DNA from: DAOUEX01 sp034430235
Lineage (GTDB): Bacteria; Chloroflexota; Anaerolineae; UBA2200
Direction: 5' to 3'
Assembly: GCA_964478075.1 (NCBI GenBank)
Contig: CAYZGO010000016.1
Coordinates: forward strand, 1 to 64,000
DNA: 64,000 nt
This document shows, one piece after another, positions 8,185 through 17,776 of this stretch (position 1 is its first letter; every line of letters begins with the position of its first letter). The notes under the pieces were generated by a model. That model did not search any database. It worked only from the letters and a program-made list of their open reading frames with translations, and was not told where the DNA came from. The position numbers and the translations under genes were made by a program.

Positions 8185-8959
8185 CTACTTGTAGCACGGA
8201 CTGCCCACAAAGCGCAGATCAATGAACTCCACAGAAGCGCCACTACTCGCTATCTTCTGCACCACAGCGTGCATGCCGGCTACCTTCTCCGCCAGCGCCT
8301 GGTCATCTCCAAAGTATATGCGCCAACCCCGTGCGTCTAGCCAACTGATCCCCTTCGCCTTTGAATAGTCAAAGGCCTTCACTTGGGGCAGTAGCCTGTG
8401 CAGGCCGCTGGCTGCGTTCACCGCCACCCGATCAACTCGGTCGCCAGGTTGTAGCGGCTGATCAGCCAAATCGCGAATAGGAAGTAACGCTCCATGCGCG
8501 CCATCGTCAAGGCCATCACCACCTCCAGCGTCCCGGTGGTGACNNNNNNNNNNCACAAATGCGGATGCACACGCGATTCGGCAGTTGGCAGCCCACATGC
8601 ACCTGGGCCACACTCGGAACGTGCTGGCGAATGCGCTCCGCCACTTGAGCTTGATCCACGAAGAAGACACTCAGGGTATGCAAACCACTGGCGCGATACA
8701 CTTCATCCGCGCTGATCAACGCATTACCCTGCACTTCCGCCTCATATATGAAGAAGCACGTGTCAAGGGAGAACCAGGCTAGCAAGGCTACCATCGCCAG
8801 CAATACCAGCAAGGCCAGCACACGGCTCCGGCTGATACAACTGGTCCCAGATCGCAGCCTAGGTATCATGTTGCTGACACTGTAATTGTACGTGCGTTTC
8901 CGGCGGCGGACTGCCGCGCGCTTTTTCCGCGCCCCACTTTGTCGCTTCTTATTGCTCAT
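8185..8959 (-). CDS. ftsQ: FtsQ/DivIB-type division protein, interrupted by assembly gap
   Basis: The N-terminal part (8554-8959) has a very basic cytoplasmic tail (SNKKRQSGARKKRAAVRRRKR), one membrane segment (VLALLVLLAMVALLAWFSL), and the start of a POTRA domain (YEAEVQGNALISADEVYRASGL). The C-terminal part (8185-8543) is in a different frame and matches the FtsQ beta domain (WLDARGWRIYFGD). Ten Ns at 8544-8553 separate them, so the frame change comes from a gap of unknown true length, not a proven mutation. The start at 8959 overlaps the ddl stop by 11 nt. FtsQ recruits FtsL and FtsI to the septum. Confidence 0.85.
8544..8553. other. Assembly gap (10 Ns)
   Basis: Ten undefined bases inside ftsQ. 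The reading frame differs on the two sides, so the true distance is not 10 bp, or one flank has an error. Confidence 0.98.
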
Positions 8960-10070
8960 CGATTTCATATGATGTCGAGATTCGACTCCTGTCCCCATAG
9001 CGCTCAAGGGCAAGTTGTACGAGCCGGTCTAACAACTCTGGATAAGGGATGCCACTAGCTTCCCATAGCTTAGGATACATACTTATAGACGTGAATCCAG
9101 GTATGGTATTGAGCTCACTTACATAGGCTTGCCCCGAATCCCGACTGAGGAGAAAGTCGGCGCGCGCCATACCAGCACAGTCCAAGGCGATGAAGGCCCG
9201 CACGGCCAACTCCTGGATTTCTGCTGCCTTCTCCAGAGGCAAGTCCGCAGGGATGATCAACTCTGTAGAGTCATCAAAGTACTTGGCAGCATAGTCATAG
9301 AATTCACGCTTGGGCACGATTTCGCCTAGCACCGAAGCAATAGGATGATCGTTTCCTAGCACACTGCACTCAATCTCCCGTGCGTCAACCGCTTGCTCGA
9401 CCAGCATCTTGCGATCATAGAGTGCGGCAAGGTCCAGCGCGGCGGGCAATTCAGCGGCTTCATGCACCTTGGATATCCCCACGCTGGAACCGAGATTGGC
9501 TGGCTTGACGAAACAGGGGTAATCAATGCACTCCTTAACACGTCGGACGACCTCAGTGGGATGCTCTTCCCAGTCCCAGCGCATGACCAGCACATGGTTC
9601 ACAACGGGCAATCCCTTGGCGCGGAAAACTGCCTTCATCGCCTCCTTGTCCATTCCCAGCGCCGAGCCAAGCACGCCCGAACCCACGTATGGAATATCTG
9701 CCAGTTCCAGCAGCCCTTGCAGAGTCCCATCCTCGCCATAAGGGCCATGCAACACCGGGAAGATCACATCCACGTAAGGAATGCCTGCTTCTCCGGCCCC
9801 AGGCACCAACTCACGCGACGACGTCACTAATTCACGTGAAGTGACCGGAGCGCCCTCTTCCTTACACCTCGCCTCCTGTGCCCTCGCTTTCAGCGTTTTC
9901 ATGGGATCACCAGCGGTCAGCCACCTGCCCTCCCTTGAGATGCCCAAGGGAATGACCTCGTACTTGTCCTTGTCAAGAGCGTCCATTATCGAACTGGCAG
10001 ACATAAGTGAGACCTCATGCTCGCCAGAGCGCCCTCCGAAAATAACACCAACCCGTATCTTCCTCGACAC
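8949..10070 (-). CDS. ddl: D-alanine--D-alanine ligase
   Basis: 373 residues, usual for the longer Ddl type. ATP-grasp enzyme joining two D-Ala for the peptidoglycan stem peptide. The N-terminal VGVIFGGRSGEHEVSLMSA and catalytic-loop region GEDGTLQGLLE, then CFVKPANLGSSVGISKV (nucleotide and substrate binding), DCAGMARADFLL and SELNTIPGFTSISMYPKLW (metal and second-substrate binding) are intact. The start codon is GTG, 24 nt past the murB stop. A low-complexity repeat (SRELVTSSRELVPGAG) near residue 80 is an insertion between conserved blocks. Confidence 0.96.
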   Translation of the reverse strand: MSRKIRVGVIFGGRSGEHEVSLMSASSIMDALDKDKYEVIPLGISREGRWLTAGDPMKTLKARAQEARCKEEGAPVTSRELVTSSRELVPGAGEAGIPYVDVIFPVLHGPYGEDGTLQGLLELADIPYVGSGVLGSALGMDKEAMKAVFRAKGLPVVNHVLVMRWDWEEHPTEVVRRVKECIDYPCFVKPANLGSSVGISKVHEAAELPAALDLAALYDRKMLVEQAVDAREIECSVLGNDHPIASVLGEIVPKREFYDYAAKYFDDSTELIIPADLPLEKAAEIQELAVRAFIALDCAGMARADFLLSRDSGQAYVSELNTIPGFTSISMYPKLWEASGIPYPELLDRLVQLALERYGDRSRISTSYEIDEQ

Positions 10071-10094
10071 TCTACCCCTGTCCCTCCAATAGTG

Positions 10095-11021
10095 TCACCA
10101 ATCCCCCACTAACTCGATCTCAAGCTCAAGCATGACCTTGAATTTGGCATACACCGTTTCGCGTATGAGTTCAATGAGTTCTCGCACATCACGTGCTGTG
10201 GCCATCCCCAAATTGATGATGAAATTGGCATGCTGGGGAGAAATAACGGCTCCCCCTGCACGTCTACCCTTCAAGCCAGCATTCTCGATGAGAAACCCAG
10301 CCGGATATTGGGCAGTGCGCCTGAACACGCTGCCAGCACTCAGACCCTCTGGTTGTCTCTCAGCGCGACGCCTGCTGTATTCCGCTGCCCTCTTCCGTAT
10401 CAGCGCGGCATCCTCTGTCCGCAAAGCAAACGTAGCCGACAGAATCACGGCCGAAAAGCCTTCGGTTTTCTCGTCCTCCCTGAAGCGACTTGTGCGGTAG
10501 CCCAGCCCGAGCTCGCTGCTTGGCCACCAGTGCTCTCCATCCGCAGGCAAAAGAACTACCACGCCTCGCAGGTTGTCGCTCACATACCCACCATAGGCCC
10601 CAGCATTACCGACAACGGCACCGCCTACTGTGCCAGGCACGTCCACCGCCCATTCAAGGCCCGCCAGTCCGCGGGCTATGGTCTGGCGTGCGACAGCGCA
10701 AATCGCTGCTCCGGACTCTGCCTTTACAAGCCAGGTTGTGTCATCTTCCTCGGGCATGATCTCAACAGCGTTACACTTGTTTTGAATCACCAGTCCACGA
10801 ATGCCCTTGTCAGCAACAAGCAGATTCGCCCCACCGCCCAAGACGAAATACGGGACGTGATGAACACAAGCCAGACGGACGCAGGCGCGCAACTCGGGCA
10901 CGGTGTGCGCCACCACGAACAGATCCGCTGGCCCGCCAATGCGAAGAGTTGTGTGTTTTGACAGCAGCTCATCTTCCAGAGCACTGTCTCCCAAAGCCGC
11001 TTTCAAGTCCTCAAGACCCAT
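10095..11021 (-). CDS. murB: UDP-N-acetylenolpyruvoylglucosamine reductase
   Basis: 308 residues. FAD-dependent reductase converting UDP-GlcNAc-enolpyruvate to UDP-MurNAc with NADPH. FAD-binding blocks TLRIGGPADLFVV and GLEWAVDVPGTVGGAVVGNAGAYGG are present, as are YRTSRF (catalytic Arg region), AGSVF with the catalytic Ser, and a C-terminal Glu-containing MLELEIELVG. The order matches the short (type II-like) MurB. It overlaps the murC end by 11 nt, so translation is probably coupled. Confidence 0.97.
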   Translation of the reverse strand: MGLEDLKAALGDSALEDELLSKHTTLRIGGPADLFVVAHTVPELRACVRLACVHHVPYFVLGGGANLLVADKGIRGLVIQNKCNAVEIMPEEDDTTWLVKAESGAAICAVARQTIARGLAGLEWAVDVPGTVGGAVVGNAGAYGGYVSDNLRGVVVLLPADGEHWWPSSELGLGYRTSRFREDEKTEGFSAVILSATFALRTEDAALIRKRAAEYSRRRAERQPEGLSAGSVFRRTAQYPAGFLIENAGLKGRRAGGAVISPQHANFIINLGMATARDVRELIELIRETVYAKFKVMLELEIELVGDW

Positions 11022-12453
11022 CTTCCACTATCGCTTCCGAACCAATGACTCCGTCCTCTGCCAGGGTGCGAAGAACACTTTCGCCAACCAGATGCCCGTC
11101 CCCGGCTCCCAATGTCAACAGCACGTCGCCTGGCCGCAGAGTAGCTTGCAAGTAAGCGCTGGCCTCTTGCAATGTGGCTACATAGCGGACGTCTGGGTGG
11201 CTCATACGCCGTACCAGGTCGCGCGCGGTGATGCCTAGGTTGTCAGTCTCGCGGGCAGCGTAGACCTCTGAGACAAGCACGTGATCGGCGTCGCTGAAAC
11301 TCGCCGCAAACTCGGCCAACAGAGCTTTGGTGCGGCTGTATGTGTGCGGCTGAAAAAACACCCAAAGTGGCCTCTCGCCATAGCGCCACCGCGCTGCCGC
11401 CAGGGTAGCCTTGATCTGTGTAGGATGATGAGCATAGTCATCAATCACGACGATGCCGCTGACCTTGCCCTTCACTTCGAAACGGCGACGCACACCGTGA
11501 AACCGTGACAGCACCCCAAGCACCTGTTCTACATCCAGCCCCAGGCAATGTGTGACAGCCAGAGCGGCTAGTGTGTTGGAAACGTTGTGCAGGCCTGGAA
11601 GACGCGAGCGGCACTCCCCTACTGCCTGGCCCTCGTGCAGTACGACAAAGTCACTTCCACCCCAAACGTTGCCACGCATGTCCCGTGCCTGCCAGGCGCC
11701 CGCAGTCCCCAGAGCATAGGTTATGACCTCAACAGCCCCATCCTTCCGAACCTGCTGCAACAATTGGGCCACCCTCGGCTGGTCTGCGCAGCCGACCAGG
11801 GCTCCACCGTCAGGCAGGAGGCGCACAAAGCGTTCAAAGGCCAGGGTCACGTCTTCGATGTCAGCAAAGCAGTCGGGATGGTCCATCTCGATGACCGTGA
11901 CCACCGCCAGCCTGGGACGTAACCCCAAGAAAGTGTAATCGTACTCGTCGGCCTCAACCACAAAATGCGAGCCCTTTCCGAGACGGGCGTTGGTGCCCAT
12001 GTCCTGCAGAATGCCGCCCACGATGAAGGTAGGATCCAGGCCCATCTCCGTCAGCACAAACGAGATTAGCGCAGAAGTCGTGGTCTTGCCATGGGTGCCA
12101 GCCACAGCAATGCCAAACTTGTCTGCCATCATATCGCCGAGAACCCGGGCACGCCTGACAACCTCTATGCCCGCCTCTCTTGCAGCCACAACCTCTGGGT
12201 TGTGATCCGGCACCGCCGATGAAGCGATGACCAGGTCAGCGCCGGCGACGTTTTCTGGGCAATGCCCATAATGCACAACCATACCGAGAGCTGCGAGTTC
12301 GTCGGTGAGCGCCGTCTGCCGAACGTCGGATCCGGAAACCAGATAGCCCTCCTCTTGCAGCACCCGGGCAATGGCGCTGAGGCCTATGCCCCCGATGCCT
12401 ACAAAGTGCACGTGCCTTATCTTTTCCCTGGCTAACAGGTGACTGTCACTCAA
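11011..12453 (-). CDS. murC: UDP-N-acetylmuramate--L-alanine ligase
   Basis: 480 residues. Adds L-Ala to UDP-MurNAc. Mur-ligase layout: N-terminal Rossmann domain (HFVGIGGIGLSAIARVL), central ATPase domain with P-loop GTHGKTTTSAL and the conserved EADEYDYTFL, and C-terminal domain with IDDYAHHPTQIKATL and FQPHTYSRTK. Only 1 nt separates it from the CvpA-like membrane gene upstream, and it overlaps murB downstream. Confidence 0.97.
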   Translation of the reverse strand: MSDSHLLAREKIRHVHFVGIGGIGLSAIARVLQEEGYLVSGSDVRQTALTDELAALGMVVHYGHCPENVAGADLVIASSAVPDHNPEVVAAREAGIEVVRRARVLGDMMADKFGIAVAGTHGKTTTSALISFVLTEMGLDPTFIVGGILQDMGTNARLGKGSHFVVEADEYDYTFLGLRPRLAVVTVIEMDHPDCFADIEDVTLAFERFVRLLPDGGALVGCADQPRVAQLLQQVRKDGAVEVITYALGTAGAWQARDMRGNVWGGSDFVVLHEGQAVGECRSRLPGLHNVSNTLAALAVTHCLGLDVEQVLGVLSRFHGVRRRFEVKGKVSGIVVIDDYAHHPTQIKATLAAARWRYGERPLWVFFQPHTYSRTKALLAEFAASFSDADHVLVSEVYAARETDNLGITARDLVRRMSHPDVRYVATLQEASAYLQATLRPGDVLLTLGAGDGHLVGESVLRTLAEDGVIGSEAIVEDGS

Positions 12454-12454
12454 G

Positions 12455-13099
12455 CTATGTCTTTCTCTTGGTAACTACTACGCCGATCACCAGCATCCCT
12501 GCCACCAACACCAGCAGGACCAGCACAATCTGCTGACTTGCCCCCCCCAATAGCCCCTCTGGCGGCAAGCCCCTCACGGCCACCGAGACCTGTGAAGGCG
12601 GTGCAGCCACTGCCAGTTCGGGGGCGCTTCGCTGCAAGTACTTGATCACGTACTCCTTGATCAACGAAATGATCATGAAGCCATTGAACAGCCCTAACAA
12701 GCCACCCAAGATGCGCCCGAGGGCACTGATGCCCTTGGCGGCGCCGCTTGTGCCATAAGACAGAACGGCGAAGCCCACCAGGACGATAATGAGAAACAAG
12801 TACGGGTTATTGGCGTCAAAAGGCAACTCGATGGCATTGTAGCGCTCTAACAACTTGGTGAGATCAAGGTTGCCGCGTCCCTGAATAAAGGCAAGGACCA
12901 AGCGGATGAATCTCCCAACGTATTCAACTACGGGCGCTGCCAACTCTGGCTTAACCAAAAAGGCAAGTAGCGCGATCAGCACGCAGCTTGTCACGAACTC
13001 TCGACGCAAGCCTCGTGTTGCCCCAACGAACATAAAGAGGCCCATCACTAGAAGCACCATCTGATCGTATGGTATCTCTATGGTGAATCCAGCCCCCAT
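12455..13099 (-). CDS. CvpA-like membrane protein inside the dcw cluster
   Basis: 214 residues with about four hydrophobic segments (near 14-50 as a pair, 100-118, 136-160, 190-207). The stretch GISALGRILGGLLGLFNGFMIISLI resembles the Gly-rich core of CvpA (colicin V production) family proteins, but the match is weak. The start codon overlaps the murG stop (TAATG) and the gene ends 1 nt before murC, so it is embedded in the wall-synthesis operon. FtsW, FtsL and FtsQ are assigned elsewhere. The function is unknown; an envelope or division role is inferred only from position. Confidence 0.7.
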   Translation of the reverse strand: MGAGFTIEIPYDQMVLLVMGLFMFVGATRGLRREFVTSCVLIALLAFLVKPELAAPVVEYVGRFIRLVLAFIQGRGNLDLTKLLERYNAIELPFDANNPYLFLIIVLVGFAVLSYGTSGAAKGISALGRILGGLLGLFNGFMIISLIKEYVIKYLQRSAPELAVAAPPSQVSVAVRGLPPEGLLGGASQQIVLVLLVLVAGMLVIGVVVTKRKT

Positions 13100-14220
13100 T
13101 AAGCACCTCCTGACAACAGTGCCAAGTGTTTGGCAATGGCCTGCGCCGCGTTTGGCCTGGCCAGCTTGCTGGCGTTCCCAGCCATGGAGCGCAAAGCCTT
13201 TTCGTCAACCAGCAGTTTCTCCACCGCGCGCCACAAGGCCCCCTCAGCCAGCGTGGCGTCCAGCACCTTCAGTGCTGCACCACGGCTGACCATGAAATCA
13301 GCATTCGCCTCCTGGTGCTGCCCGGCATAGGGATAGGGCACCAGGATGCTGGGGAGCCCCACTGCGGCGAACTCGCCCATGGTTGCCGCACCCGCCCGGG
13401 CCACGGCCAGGTCTGCGGCCAGCAGCGCGTCAATCATCTCCTCATACAAGTATGCATGGACACGGTAGCGCTGCCGGCAGTCCGATGACAGCCCCTCTCG
13501 ACGCTCCCGCAGCCAGGCAATGTCCGTGTCACCAGCAACGTGGACAACCTGCGCCAGGTCAAGCAATCGTTCGAGTGCCTCGCTGACAGCCAGGTTGATA
13601 CTGTGCGCACCTCGACTACCGCCAAGTATCAGCACAGTCTTCGAGTCCGACGCCAGGCCAAGACGCTGCCGCGCCGCTTCCCTGTCCACTGTGTACAGTG
13701 CCGGGCGCACGGGATAGCCAGTGACCACAGCCTTGCCAAGCGGAAAATGGGCCAGCGAAGCGTCGAAGGATACGGCCACCCGTCGCGCCAGCCAAGATAG
13801 AAAACGAACAGCCAACCCGGGCAGTATGTCCGGCAGATAGACCAACACGGGACAGCCTTGGAGCCAGGCAGCCGTCACGACTGGTGCAGAAGCATAGCCG
13901 CCTGTGGCCAGGACGACGTCAGGCTGAAAGGCGTGCACGACCCGCCAGGCCTGCCTGCTGCCTCTCAGCAACTCGAAGCCGTTGACCAGCGCCCGCCAGG
14001 GGGACAAACCGCGCAACGCTGCTGCCCGCACAGTGCGAAAGGCCACTCCAGCCCTAGCCACAATGCTGGCCTCAAGCCCGCCCGAAGTCCCGACGTAGAG
14101 AACGGCTTCTAGCTCCGGAAGGCCGTTAGTACTGCCTGCTGCCTCTTTCAATTTCTCAACGACGGCGAGTGCGGGATAGACGTGGCCGCCGGTCCCGCCG
14201 CCCGAAAGCAAAAGCCGCAC
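13099..14220 (-). CDS. murG: UDP-GlcNAc:lipid I transferase MurG
   Basis: About 373 residues. GT28 glycosyltransferase that makes lipid II at the inner face of the membrane. The N-terminal VRLLLSGGGTGGHVYPALAV glycine loop, the HAFQPDVVLATGGYASAPV block, and the C-terminal donor-binding ARAGAATMGEFAAVGLPSILVPYP are present. A GTG at 14220 is preferred because the glycine loop follows at once and AGAGGAAA lies upstream; an alternative GTG at 14271 would overlap ftsW further. Confidence 0.95.
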   Translation of the reverse strand: MRLLLSGGGTGGHVYPALAVVEKLKEAAGSTNGLPELEAVLYVGTSGGLEASIVARAGVAFRTVRAAALRGLSPWRALVNGFELLRGSRQAWRVVHAFQPDVVLATGGYASAPVVTAAWLQGCPVLVYLPDILPGLAVRFLSWLARRVAVSFDASLAHFPLGKAVVTGYPVRPALYTVDREAARQRLGLASDSKTVLILGGSRGAHSINLAVSEALERLLDLAQVVHVAGDTDIAWLRERREGLSSDCRQRYRVHAYLYEEMIDALLAADLAVARAGAATMGEFAAVGLPSILVPYPYAGQHQEANADFMVSRGAALKVLDATLAEGALWRAVEKLLVDEKALRSMAGNASKLARPNAAQAIAKHLALLSGGA

Positions 14221-15340
14221 TGGTTCTGAGTTTCCTCTCTCTTCCCACGCGCGAGATACTGAGCAGCACACCTATCCCGCTCAAGCACATAGTAAGCGAC
14301 GAACCGCCAAAGCTCATAAAGGGCAAGGTAATGCCGGTGAAAGGCAAAGTGGCCGTGTTCACTGCTATGTGTATCACCGCCTGAAACACAACCCAGCATG
14401 TCACACCAAAGCCCAGCAACATGCCAAACGTATCCGGTGCACGAAGCGTGATGACCAGACCCCGATAGGCGATGAACAAGAACAGGCTGATAATAATCAG
14501 GCAGCCCACCAAGCCCAGTTCCTCACCGACCACCGAGAGAATGGCGTCGGTGTGATAGACATAGGGCGGAACGAGCTTCTGCGTGCCAGCGCCCAAACCA
14601 CAGCCAGTGATCCCTCCTGCGCTGAGCGCCGACAAGATGCCCTGGATCTGGTAGCCTGCTCCATACGGATCACTGCCCGGATTGAGAAAAACCCATATCC
14701 GATCCTGTGCGTAGCCCGAGTTAATGATCACCGCGTAAAGGGTGGGACCACCTGCGAGCAGAGCAATGACTAGCTGCGAGACTTCGGCCCCGGCGATGAA
14801 GAACATGGCCCCCGCAGTCGCCACGACGAGAATGGCTGTGCCCAGATCGGGTTGCAACACAATCAGCGCAGTGACAGCGCCGAGCAAGATTGAGAAAGGA
14901 ATCAAACCGTAGGTAACATCCCGAATCTTGTCTCCCTTAGAAGCCAGCCAAGCTGCGATATAAATGACGAAAGCCAGCTTAACAAACTCGCTGGGTTGGA
15001 CAGAACCCTCCAAGAACCAGCGCTGGGCGTTGCCCACACCACGTCCGACAAGCAGCACGGCCAGCAGCGAGAGCACGGAAAGGCCCATTATCGGCAAGGC
15101 TAAACGTCGCAAGATGCGGTAGTCGAGCTGTGCCATGGCCAGGAGCCCTGCGAACCCCAACACCACCCACAGGGCCTGCCGCTTCAGGAAGTAGGCAGAA
15201 TCCAGCCGCAGGATGAAGGTCGCGCTGTAGACCATTATCAAGCCCAGGATCACCAGCAGCAAGACCGTCAGCGATAATGCATAGTCAGGTTTCGTTGCCT
15301 TCGCCGTTCGTCTGGTAGTCATAGTCTCTCTCGCTGTCAA
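14156..15340 (-). CDS. ftsW: Lipid II polymerase / SEDS protein FtsW
   Basis: 394 residues with about ten membrane segments. SEDS family glycosyltransferase working with the FtsI transpeptidase at the septum. Family blocks visible are LVILGLIMVYSA near the start, SVQPSEFVKLA, VLQPDLGTAIL (with the catalytic Asp), the extracellular HTDAILSVVGEELGLVG, and C-terminal GITLPFMSFGGSSL. The start ATG overlaps the murD stop by 4 nt. The Arg-rich tail overlaps the murG 5' end. Confidence 0.97.
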   Translation of the reverse strand: MTARETMTTRRTAKATKPDYALSLTVLLLVILGLIMVYSATFILRLDSAYFLKRQALWVVLGFAGLLAMAQLDYRILRRLALPIMGLSVLSLLAVLLVGRGVGNAQRWFLEGSVQPSEFVKLAFVIYIAAWLASKGDKIRDVTYGLIPFSILLGAVTALIVLQPDLGTAILVVATAGAMFFIAGAEVSQLVIALLAGGPTLYAVIINSGYAQDRIWVFLNPGSDPYGAGYQIQGILSALSAGGITGCGLGAGTQKLVPPYVYHTDAILSVVGEELGLVGCLIIISLFLFIAYRGLVITLRAPDTFGMLLGFGVTCWVVFQAVIHIAVNTATLPFTGITLPFMSFGGSSLTMCLSGIGVLLSISRVGRERKLRTSAAFAFGRRDRRPRLSRTRRR

Positions 15341-16836
15341 CTCCCTGTCCCGCCATTCTCCGGGCGGGACAAGGCATGGACCAGGTGCTTGAACGTTTCG
15401 CCTCGCTCAGCATAGTCGCGAAAAGCGTCAAAGCTGGTTCCGCCTGGTGAAAGAAGCACCACCTGGCCTGGTTGTACCACAGCCTGCGCAAGTTCCACCG
15501 CATGGGCCAGATTGTCGGCCCTATGAATGGGCGGCGCGTGGCGACCCAGTCGGTGCAGCTCCCTCTCGATCAGCGTAGCTGCCTCACCAAAGACAATAAC
15601 GTGCAGCACCTTGCGACTGACAAGATCAGCCCAATCATCCCAGGGCAGGTGCTTGTCCCGGCCCCCAGCCAGCAGCACGATAGGTTCCGCAAAAGAGTGC
15701 AAAGCAGCCATTGCTCTCTCTGGCGAAGTGGCAATGGAATCATTGTAATACCACACCCCTCGCCACTCGCGCACCGGCTCCAGGCGATGTTCTACGCCAC
15801 GGAAAGTCGTGGCCACTTCAGCCATATCCTGTGGTGACACGCCAAGCAGATTGGTGACAGCACAGGCAGCCAACACGTTGGCCACATTGTGTCTGCCACG
15901 CAAGTTCACTTCACTGGCAGAGCAGATGATGGCCTCGCTGCCATCGTGCCGCAACAACAAGGAATCTCCTTTGAGATATGCACCCTGTGGCACCTGCTCG
16001 CGCAAGCTGAAGAAGGCTACCTGCCCCAGGCAATGCTGAGCAAAACTACGCGTAATGGGGTCATCCCAGCCAATTACCGCATGATCTTGCGGGCGCTGAT
16101 ACCGTAGTATCTTCGACTTGGCAGCGATGTAGGCCTCCATGGTCGGATGCCGGTCAAGGTGATTAGGCGTGACGTTCAGCACCGCCGCAATAGGCGGGCT
16201 CCAGTCGCCCGCCGGGAAAAGCGGACTGACCAGATCGCCTCGTGGCTCAGCATCCAATACTGGTCCAAAGAAGTCCAATTGGAAACTGGATAACTCCATA
16301 ACCACCACGTCTCCAGGTTGAATCTGCGCCAGCCTGCCGATCAACGGGCTGCCAATGTTGCCCCCCAAGTGAACGCGCTTGCCGCTCGCCTCTAGCATCT
16401 TGCCGACGAGTGTGACCGTCGTCGTCTTGCCACTCGACCCCGTGATACCAATGACGACTGCCGGACACAGGTGGCAAAACAGACGTGCCTCACTGCTGAG
16501 CAACAGACTGCGCTGGCGGGCCTCCACCATGATCGGCGCATCTAGTGGCACACCCGGACTGACGAACAGCACATCGCAATCCAGAATCTCCAACGGGTGA
16601 CTGCCCAAACGATAGCGCACAGGCAGGTCGGCCAGCCCGGCCACGGTCTGCTGTAAGTCTTCAGCGCTCTTAAGGTCGCTGGCAGTCACGGCGGCGCCCT
16701 GCTGTACCAGACAGCGCGTCAAGGCTGTGCCCTCGCGACCAAGGCCCAGTACCGTAACTCGCTTGCCGTGCAGATTCAGTTCGTCTTGGTTCTCCTTCAC
16801 GATCACGGCCAGCCACTCACCAAAGTGCGAGCGCAA
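15337..16836 (-). CDS. murD: UDP-N-acetylmuramoylalanine--D-glutamate ligase
   Basis: Up to 499 residues. Adds D-Glu to UDP-MurNAc-L-Ala. The N-terminal VTVLGLGREGTALTR, P-loop GITGSSGKTTTVTLV, MELSSFQLDFF, LNVTPNHLDRH, and C-terminal YNDSIATSPERAMAAL and LLAGGRDKHLPWDDW are intact. About 20 extra residues (EPRGDLVSPLFPAGDWSPP) lie between the SSFQL and VTPNHLDRH blocks. The listed TTG start at 16836 overlaps mraY by 20 nt; a GTG at 16806 would remove the overlap and lies closer to the conserved region. Both remain possible. Confidence 0.95.
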   Translation of the reverse strand: MRSHFGEWLAVIVKENQDELNLHGKRVTVLGLGREGTALTRCLVQQGAAVTASDLKSAEDLQQTVAGLADLPVRYRLGSHPLEILDCDVLFVSPGVPLDAPIMVEARQRSLLLSSEARLFCHLCPAVVIGITGSSGKTTTVTLVGKMLEASGKRVHLGGNIGSPLIGRLAQIQPGDVVVMELSSFQLDFFGPVLDAEPRGDLVSPLFPAGDWSPPIAAVLNVTPNHLDRHPTMEAYIAAKSKILRYQRPQDHAVIGWDDPITRSFAQHCLGQVAFFSLREQVPQGAYLKGDSLLLRHDGSEAIICSASEVNLRGRHNVANVLAACAVTNLLGVSPQDMAEVATTFRGVEHRLEPVREWRGVWYYNDSIATSPERAMAALHSFAEPIVLLAGGRDKHLPWDDWADLVSRKVLHVIVFGEAATLIERELHRLGRHAPPIHRADNLAHAVELAQAVVQPGQVVLLSPGGTSFDAFRDYAERGETFKHLVHALSRPENGGTGS

Positions 16837-17776
16837 TACCCAGCATTGCAGCTAACATAGCAATCAGCCAAAAACGTTGCGTAATCTGCACCTCTGACCA
16901 TCCCAGCAGCTCAAAGTGATGATGCAGCGGCGCCATCTTGAACAGCCTTTTGCCCTTGGTCAATTTGAAATAGGCCACTTGCAGAAGATCGGAAACTGTC
17001 TCCGCTACGAAAACAACGCCGATAACAGACAGCAAAAGCCATTGCTCTGTCATCAGTGCCACCGTAGCCAGCGTTGCCCCCAGAGCCATAGAGCCAACAT
17101 CACCCATGAACAACTCGGCAGGATACGCGTTGTACCACAGAAAGGCCAGAATCGCCCCCGCCATCGTAAAGCAAAAAGTGACTAGATAACTCTGGTTTTG
17201 TAAGTAGGCGATGATCCCGTAGGCGACGTAAGCTATGGCACTCGTTCCTCCGGCCAAGCCATCCAGGCCATCGGTAAGATTCATGGCATTAGCCGCGCCA
17301 ATAATCAGGAAGGCGGCAATAGGCAGATACCACCATCCTATGTCAAACTCTCCTGGAAATGTGGGGACGGCCATGCCACCAAGATCCAATACGAAGCGCA
17401 GGCCAAAGGCTGCCAACAGACCAATAGAAGCCTGCCAGGGGAACTTGAGTCGGGCCAACATGCCAATACCACCGCGATCATGCACGCCACGCCAATCGTC
17501 ATAGATGCCCAGCAGACCATAGGCAACCATCACTCCCAGAGGCATAAGGATAGAGTAGCGCCCCACGAGATTGGTGAGCACAGTGACCAGCAACACGGGC
17601 ACCAGAATCATCAGCCCCCCCATGGTCGGCGTGCCCATCTTGACCTGGTGCGTAGCTGGCCCGTCAACGCGAATTGTTTTGCCGAGGCCATAGCGCCGCA
17701 GCAGACGAATCAGCGGCCTACCACTCAGCACAGCCAGTACGAAAGACATAACGCCCCACAAAAGTGCGTGGGCCAT
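16817..17776 (-). CDS. mraY: Phospho-MurNAc-pentapeptide transferase MraY
   Basis: 319 residues with ten predicted membrane segments. Transfers phospho-MurNAc-pentapeptide to undecaprenyl phosphate to form lipid I. The signature blocks PTMGGLMI, GIYDDWRG, NAMNLTDGLDGLAGG and the loop HHHFELLGWSE are all present. The start ATG touches the murF stop. Confidence 0.98.
   Translation of the reverse strand: MAHALLWGVMSFVLAVLSGRPLIRLLRRYGLGKTIRVDGPATHQVKMGTPTMGGLMILVPVLLVTVLTNLVGRYSILMPLGVMVAYGLLGIYDDWRGVHDRGGIGMLARLKFPWQASIGLLAAFGLRFVLDLGGMAVPTFPGEFDIGWWYLPIAAFLIIGAANAMNLTDGLDGLAGGTSAIAYVAYGIIAYLQNQSYLVTFCFTMAGAILAFLWYNAYPAELFMGDVGSMALGATLATVALMTEQWLLLSVIGVVFVAETVSDLLQVAYFKLTKGKRLFKMAPLHHHFELLGWSEVQITQRFWLIAMLAAMLGIALALW

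Noticed and set aside
8185..9013. ftsQ called as two separate genes or a pseudogene
   Set aside because: The frame change coincides with ten Ns, so it reflects an assembly gap.
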